The notes under the pieces: model-generated
The model's database searches: none
Told to the model about the DNA's origin: nothing
Seen by the model: the letters and a program-made list of their open reading frames with translations, nothing else
Assembly (NCBI GenBank): GCA_022695795.1
Contig: MU404135.1
Location: 1 to 64,000 of the forward strand
DNA length: 64,000 bases
Source: Biscogniauxia marginata
Lineage: Eukaryota; Ascomycota; Sordariomycetes; Xylariales; Xylariaceae
Direction: 5' to 3'
Made by a program: the position numbers and the translations under genes
Shown: positions 1-9,812 of the stretch, in pieces
Layout: each line of letters starts with the position of its first letter
Position numbering within the stretch: position 1 is the first letter of the stretch

Positions 1-99
1 TTTTATGGTTCGGTTTGGTTTTTGTAGGTTGTATTTTGGGTTAAAACGATTTCCTATTCCTTAAATAAACCCTCGGCGGATATGTTTATATCCAATTTG

Positions 100-120
100 C
101 CCCCCCCCCCCCCCCCCCCC
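100..120 (+). repeat. Poly-C run of 21
   Basis: An uninterrupted run of 21 C. A second run of 19 lies about 2 kb away. On the minus strand it is a G tract able in principle to form a quadruplex; homopolymer length is also a frequent assembly error. Confidence 0.9.
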
Positions 121-2146
121 TCCCCTTTCCCTATACGAGGGCTTAGATGCAATGCACCCCCCAGTTCCCCCAGATATTTTCACGATGGTGAGAGAAAGGA
201 AAATATTAGGAAAATTATATCTGATATCTTGGGAATTCTTTCAGCACGTTGCATGCTTATCCATCGATGCCCTCTGATGTATTCACAGGACGGTCACGTA
301 CGACTCAAGACAACTGCTTTTTTTTTTGTTCCTTCGCAGTTTTTGCGGGCCGTGATACTTTGAGAGGGAGAGTTTAGGTCCGAGAAAGAAGTGGAGGGGG
401 GGAAATGTGAGAAGAAAAACTGATGTGTCACCTTACTCTGGGAGCTAGCTTGACAAGCTGTCAGGGTGGGAATTTGGAGTATTCGCAGGAGAGCAAGAGG
501 AAAAGAGTGCCATTATGCAGATCGATCCGGAGCCCATGAGGTGAAGTGAAGTGTTAAGGACAAGAGAAAGAGCAAGAACCTAGTGGAAGAGAAAAGGAGC
601 ACTATTTCCGAGTCCTGAGGTGTGCTGGACGGAACGTGGCTGTGTTGTAAGAGCGGCTTATTCATCCAAGGGGGGGAGAGGGGAAGTTTCTCGTGATAGT
701 ATCGAAAGGACTGGCCTTACACTCCGGAAGCATAGTTCCGTGCATTTGACAGCTCCAATCGTTTGTATCCATTGGGTTACATGTGCTCCTGAGCTGCAAT
801 GGGCCTTTCTAGATGCGGCGTTATCATCTCAATTTTGTACGCCCCTGGGTGTCTTCGGTAAGCATTAGGCTCTAGGCAGCTGGCTCCGAGTTGGTTCAGC
901 AAGAACTTATCGGGCAGTAATGGTATATTGTTCACGACATCGACGTCGGGCTCATCTCTACCTCTAGTGACGATGGCAGGTGGGAGGACATCTTGCTTCC
1001 CTGGCCTTACCACGGAAGATACGACTCGTCACTAGTAAGGAGACCCAATAACCAAGTATACTAATGAGTGCTTGCCTAATCCTCTCTGCTGCATAGAGAA
1101 AGTCCTGCGTGTTTGTGCGGAAGGGGAAATATAACGGTGAGTGGGCCTCTTCGATCCTTCTTATAGCTTGAGCTATTTTAAATCCTACCTGGGCCCTTCA
1201 ACTAGACAAGGAGATGCAGCTAGATGGATAGGGAGACAGGCAGAGATGAAATTCGGGATCTGATAAAAAAATTCTTTTCGTTGATTAGTAGTAGATTGCC
1301 AGTCCTGTTATGTAAACAAGCTCGCATATTGCAACACTGGAATGCTTCCAATAGAGAGAGTCAGGGCTATCGAAAGCCACGAATGAAGTGTGACCTCGAG
1401 CGTATCCGGCTTAGGATAGGGGTGACCCGAGTAGCCGACTGCGAGAGACTTCTAAGAGCGAGGCGCATTGGGGAGAAGTGTAATCGAGATCGATATGTTG
1501 TTTTACTAACGTAGTAGTTCGTAAGGGTCAAGTCTTAAAGCCCTATATGCAGGTGTATGTATGTATGTGTGTGTAGTATGCTTGGGTGCTACTAGTGTGG
1601 GCGTGAACGGGTGGATGCGAAGGAAAAAGGGGTTGGGCAGTTAGAGTAAAGCAGAAAAGTCACCTACCTGCTTCAGCAACACCAGAAGATATCATCTCAA
1701 TGTGAACATCAAGTCTAGATCTCCTACTAATTCCAGCCATCAACCTGTCCGCCAGGGGTGGTTGCATGGTACACATATGAACATTAAACTTGACTGATCC
1801 ATATACGTACTTCAATAGATCCTGACAATGGTTTAGGAAGGTCGAAACTAGTTTACATTACCTCCGGACCAGAGCCAGCGTCACTTACAGAAATGTGCAG
1901 CCTCAACCCCCTTGGAGACAGGCTATAATATGTTACCAAAAGCTACAACTTTAAGCATGTTCATTCGACGCCACGTAGTACATGACAAGAAAGAAATCCC
2001 CCCGCAGGTTGGTGTTGTCTAGTTTGCTTCGACGACAAGCCAAGATATGCTCGTATAGTATCCCGTTTGCCATCCCCTCAATCTAAATGTCCTCCTACCC
2101 AAGCCCTTGGGAAACCAATACAACGACTTATTCCAGGGTTAGCATA

Positions 2147-2165
2147 CCCCCCCCCCCCCCCCCCC
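2147..2165 (+). repeat. Poly-C run of 19
   Basis: An uninterrupted run of 19 C, interrupted by no other base, in non-coding sequence. It resembles the run at 100-120 in length and setting. Confidence 0.9.
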
Positions 2166-3424
2166 TCTTATATGTATGCAGGGAGCTGTTGGTTGATTTC
2201 CATTCCCGGGGGATCCGTTTATGTCGTGCGACCCGGCTGGCAGGCAGGAACGCGAGATGTCGTGTCTCTCGAGAATTGCAACCCAACCGATACGGGGAAC
2301 TGGAGTATGGAGACGGCTTCCAAGCCTTGCGCTATAGGAAACGAGTTGTCATAATCGCGCTAGCCAGGTACGGTACGGTATGGCTGGGCTTCGCTGATAT
2401 GCAATTCAAGCTTGACTTGACTTCGGCGCTGGACCCAATCCGATCCGTTCGACAACGACGGCTAGCCTTGGGGCTTGGCAGCCCTCCTCAACAGTGGGCG
2501 CTTCTGGAATGTGAACTTATCCGATAGTTGTCTAAGTGTGTTTCCCATCGTATTCCAGCGGTTTGCTTGCTTTGCTTTGCTTTTGTCGGTTCTTTGGGCA
2601 AGGAAGCCCCCTGAAGCCTTGCGTGGTTACATAGGTGACTTGATGTAGTTTGTAGCGTTATGGAGTCAGGTTATCGTATATGAATACTCGGACTAATATG
2701 TATAGTCTAAATATCGTTACTGAGAGCTGTTTGAGACTATAGTCGTGACCCCTAACACAACCGGTACAATAACTATTTTCCCCCATTCATTTGGGCTTAG
2801 GATCGTGCTGCTAAGCTGTCCGGGACATCTAAATTCAGCCCCAAAGTAGGGTCGATGGCTCTTGGTCGGCCCCTTGTTGTTGTTTTCCATTGTGGTATTT
2901 GGTTTGGGGCTACACGATTGTTTCCCTCGCAGGTGATACTATAGTCTAGAAATTCAAATTAATTGTTGAGCAGCGGGAGGCTTGAAGAGAGTGATGACTT
3001 GCTGGAAAATGTTGCGTCAGTCATCATAATTAGCACAGTATACCAGTGTTTGAAAGCATTTCAGGTCTGAAATCAGTTCTGAATTTTCACAATAGAAAAA
3101 GGGTTGTGTCTCTGAGGAATGGATTAAGTGTACGCTGTGTCCATCGAGGACATTGCTATGCTTAACAACACAATTGCGGCGCAGGCAAAGGACTATGTGT
3201 AACCGAGCAATCTCTAACGAAGGACATGGCTCTTGATCGCCAACATGCCTCACACCATAGCACATGTTGAGCAGCCCTTGCTCACAGATATTCTATTCGT
3301 TAATCTTCAGCATTGAACAATGCACGGTGAAATGGCCCGGCTCCGAGTAACCACGTCGGGGATCGCCCAATGATCAACAACTTTTGGTACGTGATATGCA
3401 GATGTAATGCTCGGTTTGGAAATG

Positions 3425-3751
3425 CTAATCAATGGTAAGCACATACATCTCTGCCGTTCTAGACCTACTGTCCGGGAAGAGCACCCCGGACAGATCACAA
3501 CCATCCACGAAACTGCCTAGCTGGCGAAGACGGTCTGCTTCTCGGTATTTCTTCATATTGTTGATGTTTCAGCTAAGCCGCGGTTGCTTAGAAATCACCT
3601 TACCTTCGGATAGAACACCATAGAACAGACCCTCTGCAGTCTTCAATTCAATATCTTGCAGCCGTGTCGAACGATAGCACAGAGCCTTCCCATGGGGAAA
3701 GTGGTAGTGAATGTAGCGAGTATATCTACCACTAAGCTCTCTAATAGGCAT
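3425..3751 (-). CDS. Possible two-exon small gene or gene remnant
   Basis: Two open segments on the minus strand join in phase. The first runs 3751-3604 and ends at a GTAAGG donor; the second runs 3534-3425, preceded by GAAGCAG, and ends in TAG. The 69-nt intron is typical for this genome and the join gives 85 residues. The product has a Tyr/His-rich N-terminal part (near GRYTRYIHYHFPHGKALCYR) and an ordinary-looking C-terminal part (DRLRQLGSFVDGCDLSGVLF). I do not recognise a family. The ATG at 3751 is only the first available one; the sequence before it contains a TACTAAT element, so upstream exons may be missing. It could equally be the decayed end of an older gene. Confidence 0.27.
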
Positions 3752-4727
3752 CTTACTTGCATTAGTAGCGATAGCTCACACCATCATTCCTCGCATTTCA
3801 TGGCCATTGTATCCATACTATTATGCATCTCTTTATACTGAAGTAATAAACCCTGCCGCTAGTAGTCAAAGGCGTTTAGAACTCGTCGCAGGGTCCAAGA
3901 GGCGATATAGCCTTGCAAGGCCGTCTGTGAAAACTATAGACCAATACAACCTTGCTAAGGGTCTGATCGCTTATTGGCAGGTTGCGAGGGGTGTGGTAAA
4001 GATGCATTGGCATGCACCATCCAGTCAGTTGTCAACTTGTGTGGTTATAATAGACGGCATTCGAAGAAAATTTTACTGAATAGGCACTCAACTCCGGCAT
4101 GCAGAGGCGGATGCTTGTTTATATTGCCCAGGACCGCGGCGTCGGGTCCAGTTCGTATCATCGTCCAATGTATTCAGCCCTTCGGTAGTTGCGGGCCACA
4201 CCTCATCAAGGGAGTATTGGAGAGCGCTTCAAGACGAAGACGACTAGTTTCCGACCGATCGGAGGATGGTGTCGGAGCTGTAATTAGGTCGGAATGGAGT
4301 CATGAAACACAAGGTATCGTGGGAATCTCTAGAGGGTAAAGAACTGTAGCGCCTGGAATGGTCACATACAAGTTTTGTCCCACTGCAACCACGATATCGA
4401 CGACTGTGTTTATCAGTTGTCTGACGAAACTAGACAGTTGCTTTACAGGGGGTGTGCTTTTTCTGGTCTAAGGGGTCTCGGGTAAGGTAGTCTGACATGT
4501 CGATGACGACCTCTGTCCACTCCATGTGTAAGAGGGTTAGTCCGAAACCGAGGCCGACAGGTGATTAGGTAGGTATAAAGCTCGCGTGAACTTCCTGACT
4601 TTAAGGGCCTTTACCATCATTCTGTTTTTACTCGCAAGGGCAACGTACGTACACTTCATACGCTTGACGGTTATAGCTTAGTAGGGTTTGCAACGGTTAG
4701 TGTCTGTATCATTTTGATATACGAGCA
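3752..4727. other. Intergenic, no gene seen
   Basis: Only short unrelated frames occur on either strand. Nothing with a domain, repeat or splice-supported structure was found, apart from possible upstream exons of the preceding weak candidate. Confidence 0.5.
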
Positions 4728-5159
4728 ATGAGAGCTAATCTCAGTAGATATATACTTCACTTGAGCCTCATATTGTTGTGCAGGGGCACAGCACGTACTG
4801 AATCGACATCAAACCCAAGCCCCGACATGCATTCCGAGAGTGAGCGTTGTATGTTAGTGTGCTGTGCGACGCAAGCTGCATCCGCTACCTTGGGTACGAT
4901 GACACACGAGCACAACGAAAGGTCCTGGAGCCCTGGTCTAGCACTCCAGAACAATCTTGCGGTCTCCGAGAACACTCTGTCGAAAGGTTGCCAGCAATTC
5001 TTGCCAGGGCTTTTCGATCGTCCAGAACTAGTCGACACGATTAATTATCTCGCGGAGAGACTATGTGCTCATCGTAACGTTCACAATTGCGAAGAGGTTG
5101 TGACATCGGAAAATGAGAACGAAATATATTGTGAAAAGTGCAAGAAGACATGCTTTTAG
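4728..5159 (+). CDS. Candidate small secreted cysteine-containing protein
   Basis: A 143-codon frame that starts with a short basic stretch and a hydrophobic run (YILHLSLILLC) resembling a signal peptide, with a possible cleavage region near residues 20-26. The remainder is polar and has about nine cysteines, ending in a tight C-x2-C-x3-C cluster (YCEKCKKTCF). That composition is seen in small secreted fungal proteins, including effector-like ones, but I recognise no family. No TATA box or intron decides the start. The frame lies alone in a gene-poor region, so chance is a real alternative. Confidence 0.25.
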   Translation: MRANLSRYILHLSLILLCRGTARTESTSNPSPDMHSESERCMLVCCATQAASATLGTMTHEHNERSWSPGLALQNNLAVSENTLSKGCQQFLPGLFDRPELVDTINYLAERLCAHRNVHNCEEVVTSENENEIYCEKCKKTCF

Positions 5160-6292
5160 GTTCTTCAGCGTTGGTTGGAAGTTTTGGTAGAGGGGGGTAT
5201 AAATCTGCGAGGGACCAAACGGGTTAAGAGATGCGAGGTATGCCACACTGGGTTCTTTCTTAGGTTGCAGAGGAATCTGAATTAATTTTTTTTTTCGTTC
5301 AATATTGCCCCCTAAAGCGTTGTTGTTTTGTGTTATAGCTCACTCAAGAGCCGCTTGGATTGCATTAGATGAGAGGGTTTCATGGGGTAATGATACCACC
5401 AAGAACAGTCGAGATCGCCAGACTGCTTGGAAACTTCTTGGTGGGTATTGAATTGTATAAGTTGGGATGAAAAGGCAAGATGAAATAAGTTGATGCACGA
5501 AGTTCGAACCCTTGTTATCGAGGCTTGGCAATCACTTGACACCCGGCTCTCACTTGTCTCCGGGTGCCAAGTGTCACCATTCCAAGTGCTCAGGAAATGC
5601 CTGTTTCAGGCCCTACAAACATTCTCAACCAGATGACACAAACAGCACTAAACCTGAGATACTTTTATCACTTCGATTATCCGTGTTAGTTTAGACCGGT
5701 CAACCCCATTAGCTGCACATATACCCGTTCGTTGGTATTTATCAACAGAACAAACCATTAAGTATGCGCAATCACAAAGGACTAACCTAGGTAGGTAGAT
5801 TGATATCGGTGAAGCATATATATTCATTGACCGTGTCGTGACAACAAGATAGTCGACGACATTAATCCGGTACTCATTCAAATATGCGACATAAACCGCT
5901 AAACTCCCCCCTCGTGTTTTGGATACCGGACAAAAGCCGTTACTCTATTAAACAGAAGAAAAAAAAAGGATATATCGTGTTAAATGGGCCAACCCTCGTA
6001 ATAAACCAGTCAGTTGCTCAGACCCTTGCCGGCTTTCCTCGAAACCTGGATATCTCTCTTCCCAAAACACATGCACCAAGCGCCTCATCCCCACAAGAAT
6101 TAATATTTAGGTATAATTAGAAGCGAAATGGTATAACCGAATAGGTATCGTGGCATCTGCCTGTTTGGATATAGCACAATGGCTCAGAGCGCCACCGGAA
6201 GCTCATCTTGGTTAAGTTCCCAGTGGCCAAGTGAGTAAAAAGCTCACGTAAAGAAGGCTCGCTTGTTAGCATAGGGTGATGAGATCGTTGAC
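5160..6292. other. Intergenic, no gene seen
   Basis: Contains a CCTAGGTAGGTAG motif near 5787, one of many intergenic copies in the window, a short A-rich run near 5957, and the 3' flank of the GPI-protein gene. No gene was supportable. Confidence 0.55.
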
Positions 6293-6805
6293 TTAGATCA
6301 ACAGAGCAGCACCCATGCCCAACACACCTATCAACAGACCAGACTGGACAGCAACCAGTCCAGCGCCGCCAGTAGCCGGCACGCTAGTCGACGGGGTCGA
6401 CGAGCTGGTAGGGTATGAAGGCGCCTCAGTGGAGGTAGTCAACGTGGCAGAAGTGCTGGAAAGTGCCGAGGTGCTCGAGTTGGGGTAAGCAGTAGGACCA
6501 ACTGGGATGGTAGCGTTGGACACTGGGTACCAGGCAGAGGTAGTCGTGTTAAGGGCTGGGTAAGAAGAACTCGATGGCGGCGCCGAAGGGGCAGAAGAGG
6601 GAGCCGACGACGAGGGAGGAGCCACCGATGTCGTAGGGTATCCAGTCGCAGATGCGGGAGCCGAGCTGGAGTACAGAGGGCAAGCCGTGTTCTCAGCGCT
6701 GCACTTGGTGATGGTAACGGTGGCAGTCAGGTAGCCGGTGCTGGTAGTGGTCTGCGCAGCAGCAATGGCGCTGGCAGCCAACACAATCATGGATGAGGCA
6801 CGCAT
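6293..6805 (-). CDS. GPI-anchored Ser/Thr/Pro-rich cell-wall protein
   Basis: The product is 170 residues if the second ATG (6805) is used; this start places a clean signal peptide (MRASSMIVLAASAIAAAQ) at the N-terminus, whereas the ATG ten codons upstream puts a charged stretch before it. After the signal comes a short segment with two cysteines (TKCSAENTACP), then about 100 residues dominated by Ser, Thr, Ala and Pro, typical of an O-mannosylated stalk. The C-terminus has a small-residue site (TGGAG) followed by a hydrophobic tail (LLIGVLGMGAALLI), the standard GPI-attachment layout. It is therefore expected to reach the plasma membrane or wall through the secretory path. No catalytic domain is visible and the precise role is unknown. 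Single exon. Confidence 0.8.
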   Translation of the reverse strand: MRASSMIVLAASAIAAAQTTTSTGYLTATVTITKCSAENTACPLYSSSAPASATGYPTTSVAPPSSSAPSSAPSAPPSSSSYPALNTTTSAWYPVSNATIPVGPTAYPNSSTSALSSTSATLTTSTEAPSYPTSSSTPSTSVPATGGAGLVAVQSGLLIGVLGMGAALLI

Positions 6806-7013
6806 ATTGAATACGGTTGATCGCTTTTCCAACACTGAACAGGCTTTCCAAGAATAACGTGGTCTTCCGACTCGGGACTGGTCGACCGTCGCAGAGTAAA
6901 TATGATACGATATACGGTATGCGATATATGCTGGACGGCTCTTTGTAGTCGGCTGGCGCTCTAGATCGGGCTGATGGGAAAGGAGTGACTAAGGGTAAAA
7001 GAGTGTGAGGCGC

Positions 7014-7020
7014 TTATAAA
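7014..7020 (-). promoter_or_regulatory. TATA-like element of GPI-protein gene
   Basis: Reads CTTTATAAG on the minus strand about 210 nt upstream of the chosen ATG. Position is suitable for a fungal core promoter, but the assignment is by motif alone. Confidence 0.3.
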
Positions 7021-8611
7021 GAGCTGAAGGAGAGTGCGAGGGAAAAAGGAAGAATCAGGAGATGAGAAGGCCGGCCCCGTCGCCCTTTTACATGGGGTGA
7101 TGGGGGGTATGGGCGACAAGGGTAGGAAATTTTGCGTTTTCCCTCAATAGAGCGATGGATTAGCGTCGGTGGGCGCTTCTACTTGGTGTTAGGTTGTGCT
7201 CACTGGCCCGCAGCAAGGGTGCGGGCGGCCGTAAGTCTTGCACACACATGCCGATCGACGCGTTTCTACCAGCAAGCGACCGGGGTCATCGTGAGATGGG
7301 GGGATCCATCTGCCCCAAGCGACCAAGATAAGCCAAGGGGGGCGGTTTGTAGTCTAATAAGAAGACTGGCCCCCCGATCTCTCTGTTTGCGTGCTCCAAA
7401 AGTGGACGCAGCAAGCAATGATAGCATAGAGATACCTACACGTAGATCAATCGACGACGGGGCAGAAGGCGCTTGACCCCGGCGACATGGAAGAGGCTGC
7501 GTGGAAGAAGGATGTGATCAAAGATGATGCGCAGCTGCAACTAGGCAGTTATTCTTGTTCCTCACATGTTATGGTGAAGTTATTAGATGCAGACACGTAC
7601 CTTTTGTTCCTGCAGGAAACAGAAAGTGGGGGATGAAGCTGAGTGGTCAGTCGGCTCTACGCTAGCGTAGCTGCCGTCGACGGTTGGCTTGGCAGCTGGG
7701 TCGTTGAGCCCAAAAAAAGACCGATATTATTAAGGAGCGAATCGTTGCCATGTCTGGACCCGCGCTAGGCCGAATCTCGGCTAGGGGCTAACGTGCGTGT
7801 CCGTGCTCCCATGTCAATTTCGTCCAATAGTCTGTCTCCTGCTGTCAATCACTTCCTGTTCCTACTTTGCGGGATCCAGCCACCCATTTCCAGCATAAAG
7901 ACGGGAGAACTCGCCTCACCTTTGACCTCAACGCTGAGCTTCGTGGTACATAATACACAAAACCCAATAAACTTCCCGATCTATCGACAATCGCAGAGAC
8001 ACGAACCTTCTCGACTTGTTCTTCGGTGAAGCGTATCACACGACATGTTACCTACCACGAGAGGGGGTGGAAAAGATGATTCATTGTAGCATCTACCTGC
8101 GTATGTCTGTTTGCCCGTCTGTCCGTCTCTCCTCAATAGTATGTTTCCGGTGCAGCTATCTAGCAAGCCACCAATGCTGTCTTATGAGCAGCTCGATAAA
8201 CAATATCAGATCTGTCCTGTACTTATATGTAGGTAATTATGTATAGCTCAGCACACCACACGCTGATCGATTCGAAGGGCGTGGAAGAGATCTCGACCGC
8301 ATCTACGGACCACGGAATAGAGCTCCACTCAATTAAAGGAGTAGACCGCTGTCTTGGAAACAAGTCTCCACCACGCCCATAAACTCTCCGGAAATGAGAA
8401 GTCGAAGGATTTCGCCTGGTTTCTTTTATCGTTGTTTGCTTCCCGTCACCCATCGCCCGAGCTGCTGTTTGCACGGCCGATCATCCCTTACGCCTAGAAT
8501 TCCAGCCTGAGTGCGGTCGTGCCATATGTCTGGATCCGTCCTGTGTCGCATCAGAACTTTTGCTGCTAATCCAGGTACCGACGATAACTCGGGATGGGGA
8601 CAATATGCCAA

Positions 8612-8617
8612 TTTATT
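8612..8617 (-). terminator. AATAAA polyadenylation signal
   Basis: An exact AATAAA on the minus strand about 23 nt after the stop of the heptad-repeat gene. It supports that stop as the true end, against an alternative in which a GTAGAT donor spanning the stop codon extends the protein. Confidence 0.4.
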
Positions 8618-8639
8618 AAAGGGTGCAAGCAAGGGGCAT

Positions 8640-9812
8640 CTACCTATGCCTTCGGTGCTGTTCCCAACTGGGGCCACCTCCTGACGCCCCGTGTCTGAAC
8701 GGCCGTCGGTAAGGGGGTACGTACCCGCCAGTGTCGCCAGTGTCGAAGTCGTCGTAGAAATAGTTCTGCTGCGAGGGGAAGTAATGCCAGGTGCCACCGC
8801 GGTATTCCCACCCATCTGCACCAGGCCATGGCGGCGAGCTACCTGGTCCGTAGCCGTAGTACCGACTGTCCCCCTCGCGGTTCCTGTTGTCCTTGTTGGA
8901 TTTTTCGGCTTCGCTGATGAGCCGTCCTAGGCGCTCTACTAGAGACTCCTCGGCTTCCCGCTCTCGCTGTCGACGTCGTTCTGACTCGACAGGGTCCTCG
9001 GGCGCCTTGTGCCGTCTCCGCGAGCCGCCGCTGCGGCTAGATGTACTGCGGCTGCTGCTTCTCGAGAGCTGGTTCGCGTCCCGGTCGGCTTGACGGAGAC
9101 TTTGGACGTAGTTCCAAGCTTCTTGCATCGTCTGCTGTCTCAGGTGCGCCTCGTCTCGCTTTTTGGCTTCGTCCTCTAGCAGTTTGCGGACTTTGTCAAC
9201 TTCGGCGGCACAATCGGCGTGCTTGCTGACCTGCTCGCTATGACTCTCCTTCATCGTCTTCCGGGCTTCTTTTACCTCATTGTGGGTGTTTTGAATTGCC
9301 TCACGAGTACTTTTAATGTCCTCGTGGGCACCTATGATTGCATCATGAGTACTCTTGATGGCGTCTTGCGTGCCTTTGACAGCATCTTGAGTATCCTTGA
9401 TGGCACCTCGGGCGTCCTTGACGGAATCGTGAGTTTCCTTAATTGCGTTCTGAGTCACCTCCACCTCGCCGCACACAGCATCTCTGAGGTCGTCAATCTT
9501 GTTTCCGTTGGTCCCAATCATGTTGTGTGCATTTTTCAAGGTTTCCTTGTGCTCATTCCACTGGCCCCTCGTAACATGAGCGTGCTGGTTCTCTTCTAGC
9601 CAGTAGTCCATATCGTAACCAATGTGGTTCTGCCTTAACATATGCCCTGGAGTCACCGCTGGATAGGGAGACACCGTTGGGAACATCTGACCTACTGCTT
9701 CATCGATTGCCTTGCGTGTAGTTTCTCGGATGTCTTCGCTGCTTGCTGGGTTCTTGGTCTTCCTAGATTTCTTGGACTTGGGTGGTTGGGCTGGAAATGG
9801 GAAGAGACACAT
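8640..9812 (-). CDS. Coiled-coil heptad-repeat protein, family unknown
   Basis: A 390-residue product from the ATG at 9812; an ATG 18 codons upstream is in frame but adds a sequence without apparent character. Order: a basic Lys-rich N-terminus (PPKSKKSRKTKN), a segment of about 80 residues ending near a Trp/His-rich patch, then ten unbroken heptads at residues 123-192, a further charged helical stretch, a Ser/Arg-rich linker (RSSSRSTSSRSGGSRRRH), another acidic-basic helix, and a Gly/Tyr/Trp-rich aromatic tail. There is no signal peptide or membrane segment, so it is likely cytoplasmic or nuclear. The layout suggests an oligomeric scaffold; I do not recognise a named family. An alternative 3' end with one more exon (splicing at the GTAGAT that overlaps the stop) would add about 28 residues. 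Confidence 0.7.
   Translation of the reverse strand: MCLFPFPAQPPKSKKSRKTKNPASSEDIRETTRKAIDEAVGQMFPTVSPYPAVTPGHMLRQNHIGYDMDYWLEENQHAHVTRGQWNEHKETLKNAHNMIGTNGNKIDDLRDAVCGEVEVTQNAIKETHDSVKDARGAIKDTQDAVKGTQDAIKSTHDAIIGAHEDIKSTREAIQNTHNEVKEARKTMKESHSEQVSKHADCAAEVDKVRKLLEDEAKKRDEAHLRQQTMQEAWNYVQSLRQADRDANQLSRSSSRSTSSRSGGSRRRHKAPEDPVESERRRQREREAEESLVERLGRLISEAEKSNKDNRNREGDSRYYGYGPGSSPPWPGADGWEYRGGTWHYFPSQQNYFYDDFDTGDTGGYVPPYRRPFRHGASGGGPSWEQHRRHR
9237..9446 (-). repeat. Ten tandem heptads (21-bp units) in coiled-coil gene
   Basis: Ten consecutive seven-residue units of the pattern A-[IV]-K-x-[TA]-x-[DE] without a break, for example AIKDTQD, AVKGTQD, AIKSTHD. At DNA level this is a diverged 21-bp tandem array. 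One hydrophobic residue per heptad plus Ala predicts a continuous amphipathic helix. Confidence 0.85.

Larger units (their letters stand above)
1..3424. other. Gene-poor leading region
   Basis: I find no supportable gene here. Open frames on both strands are short, lack recognisable domains and start or stop arbitrarily; the pair of overlapping frames near 2067-2527 exists only because a C run encodes polyproline. The stretch contains two long C homopolymers (listed separately), a TATG/TG microsatellite near 1553-1575, and otherwise unremarkable sequence. A gene with many short exons could be hidden, but I could not join one. Confidence 0.6.
6806..8639. other. Intergenic between GPI protein and heptad protein
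   Basis: The first part is the upstream flank of the GPI-protein gene. The rest carries several short frames on both strands without domains or consistent splice structure. A purine run of A occurs near 7710. The last part is the 3' flank of the next gene and holds an AATAAA signal. Confidence 0.55.

Noticed and set aside
2067..2527. Two overlapping plus-strand frames with polyproline
   Set aside because: The polyproline comes from the C19 run, and the rest is unlike any protein I know.
1..6292. Transposon or RIP-degraded repeat in the gene-poor left end
   Set aside because: No terminal repeats, transposase-like or reverse-transcriptase-like motifs and no extreme TA enrichment were visible.
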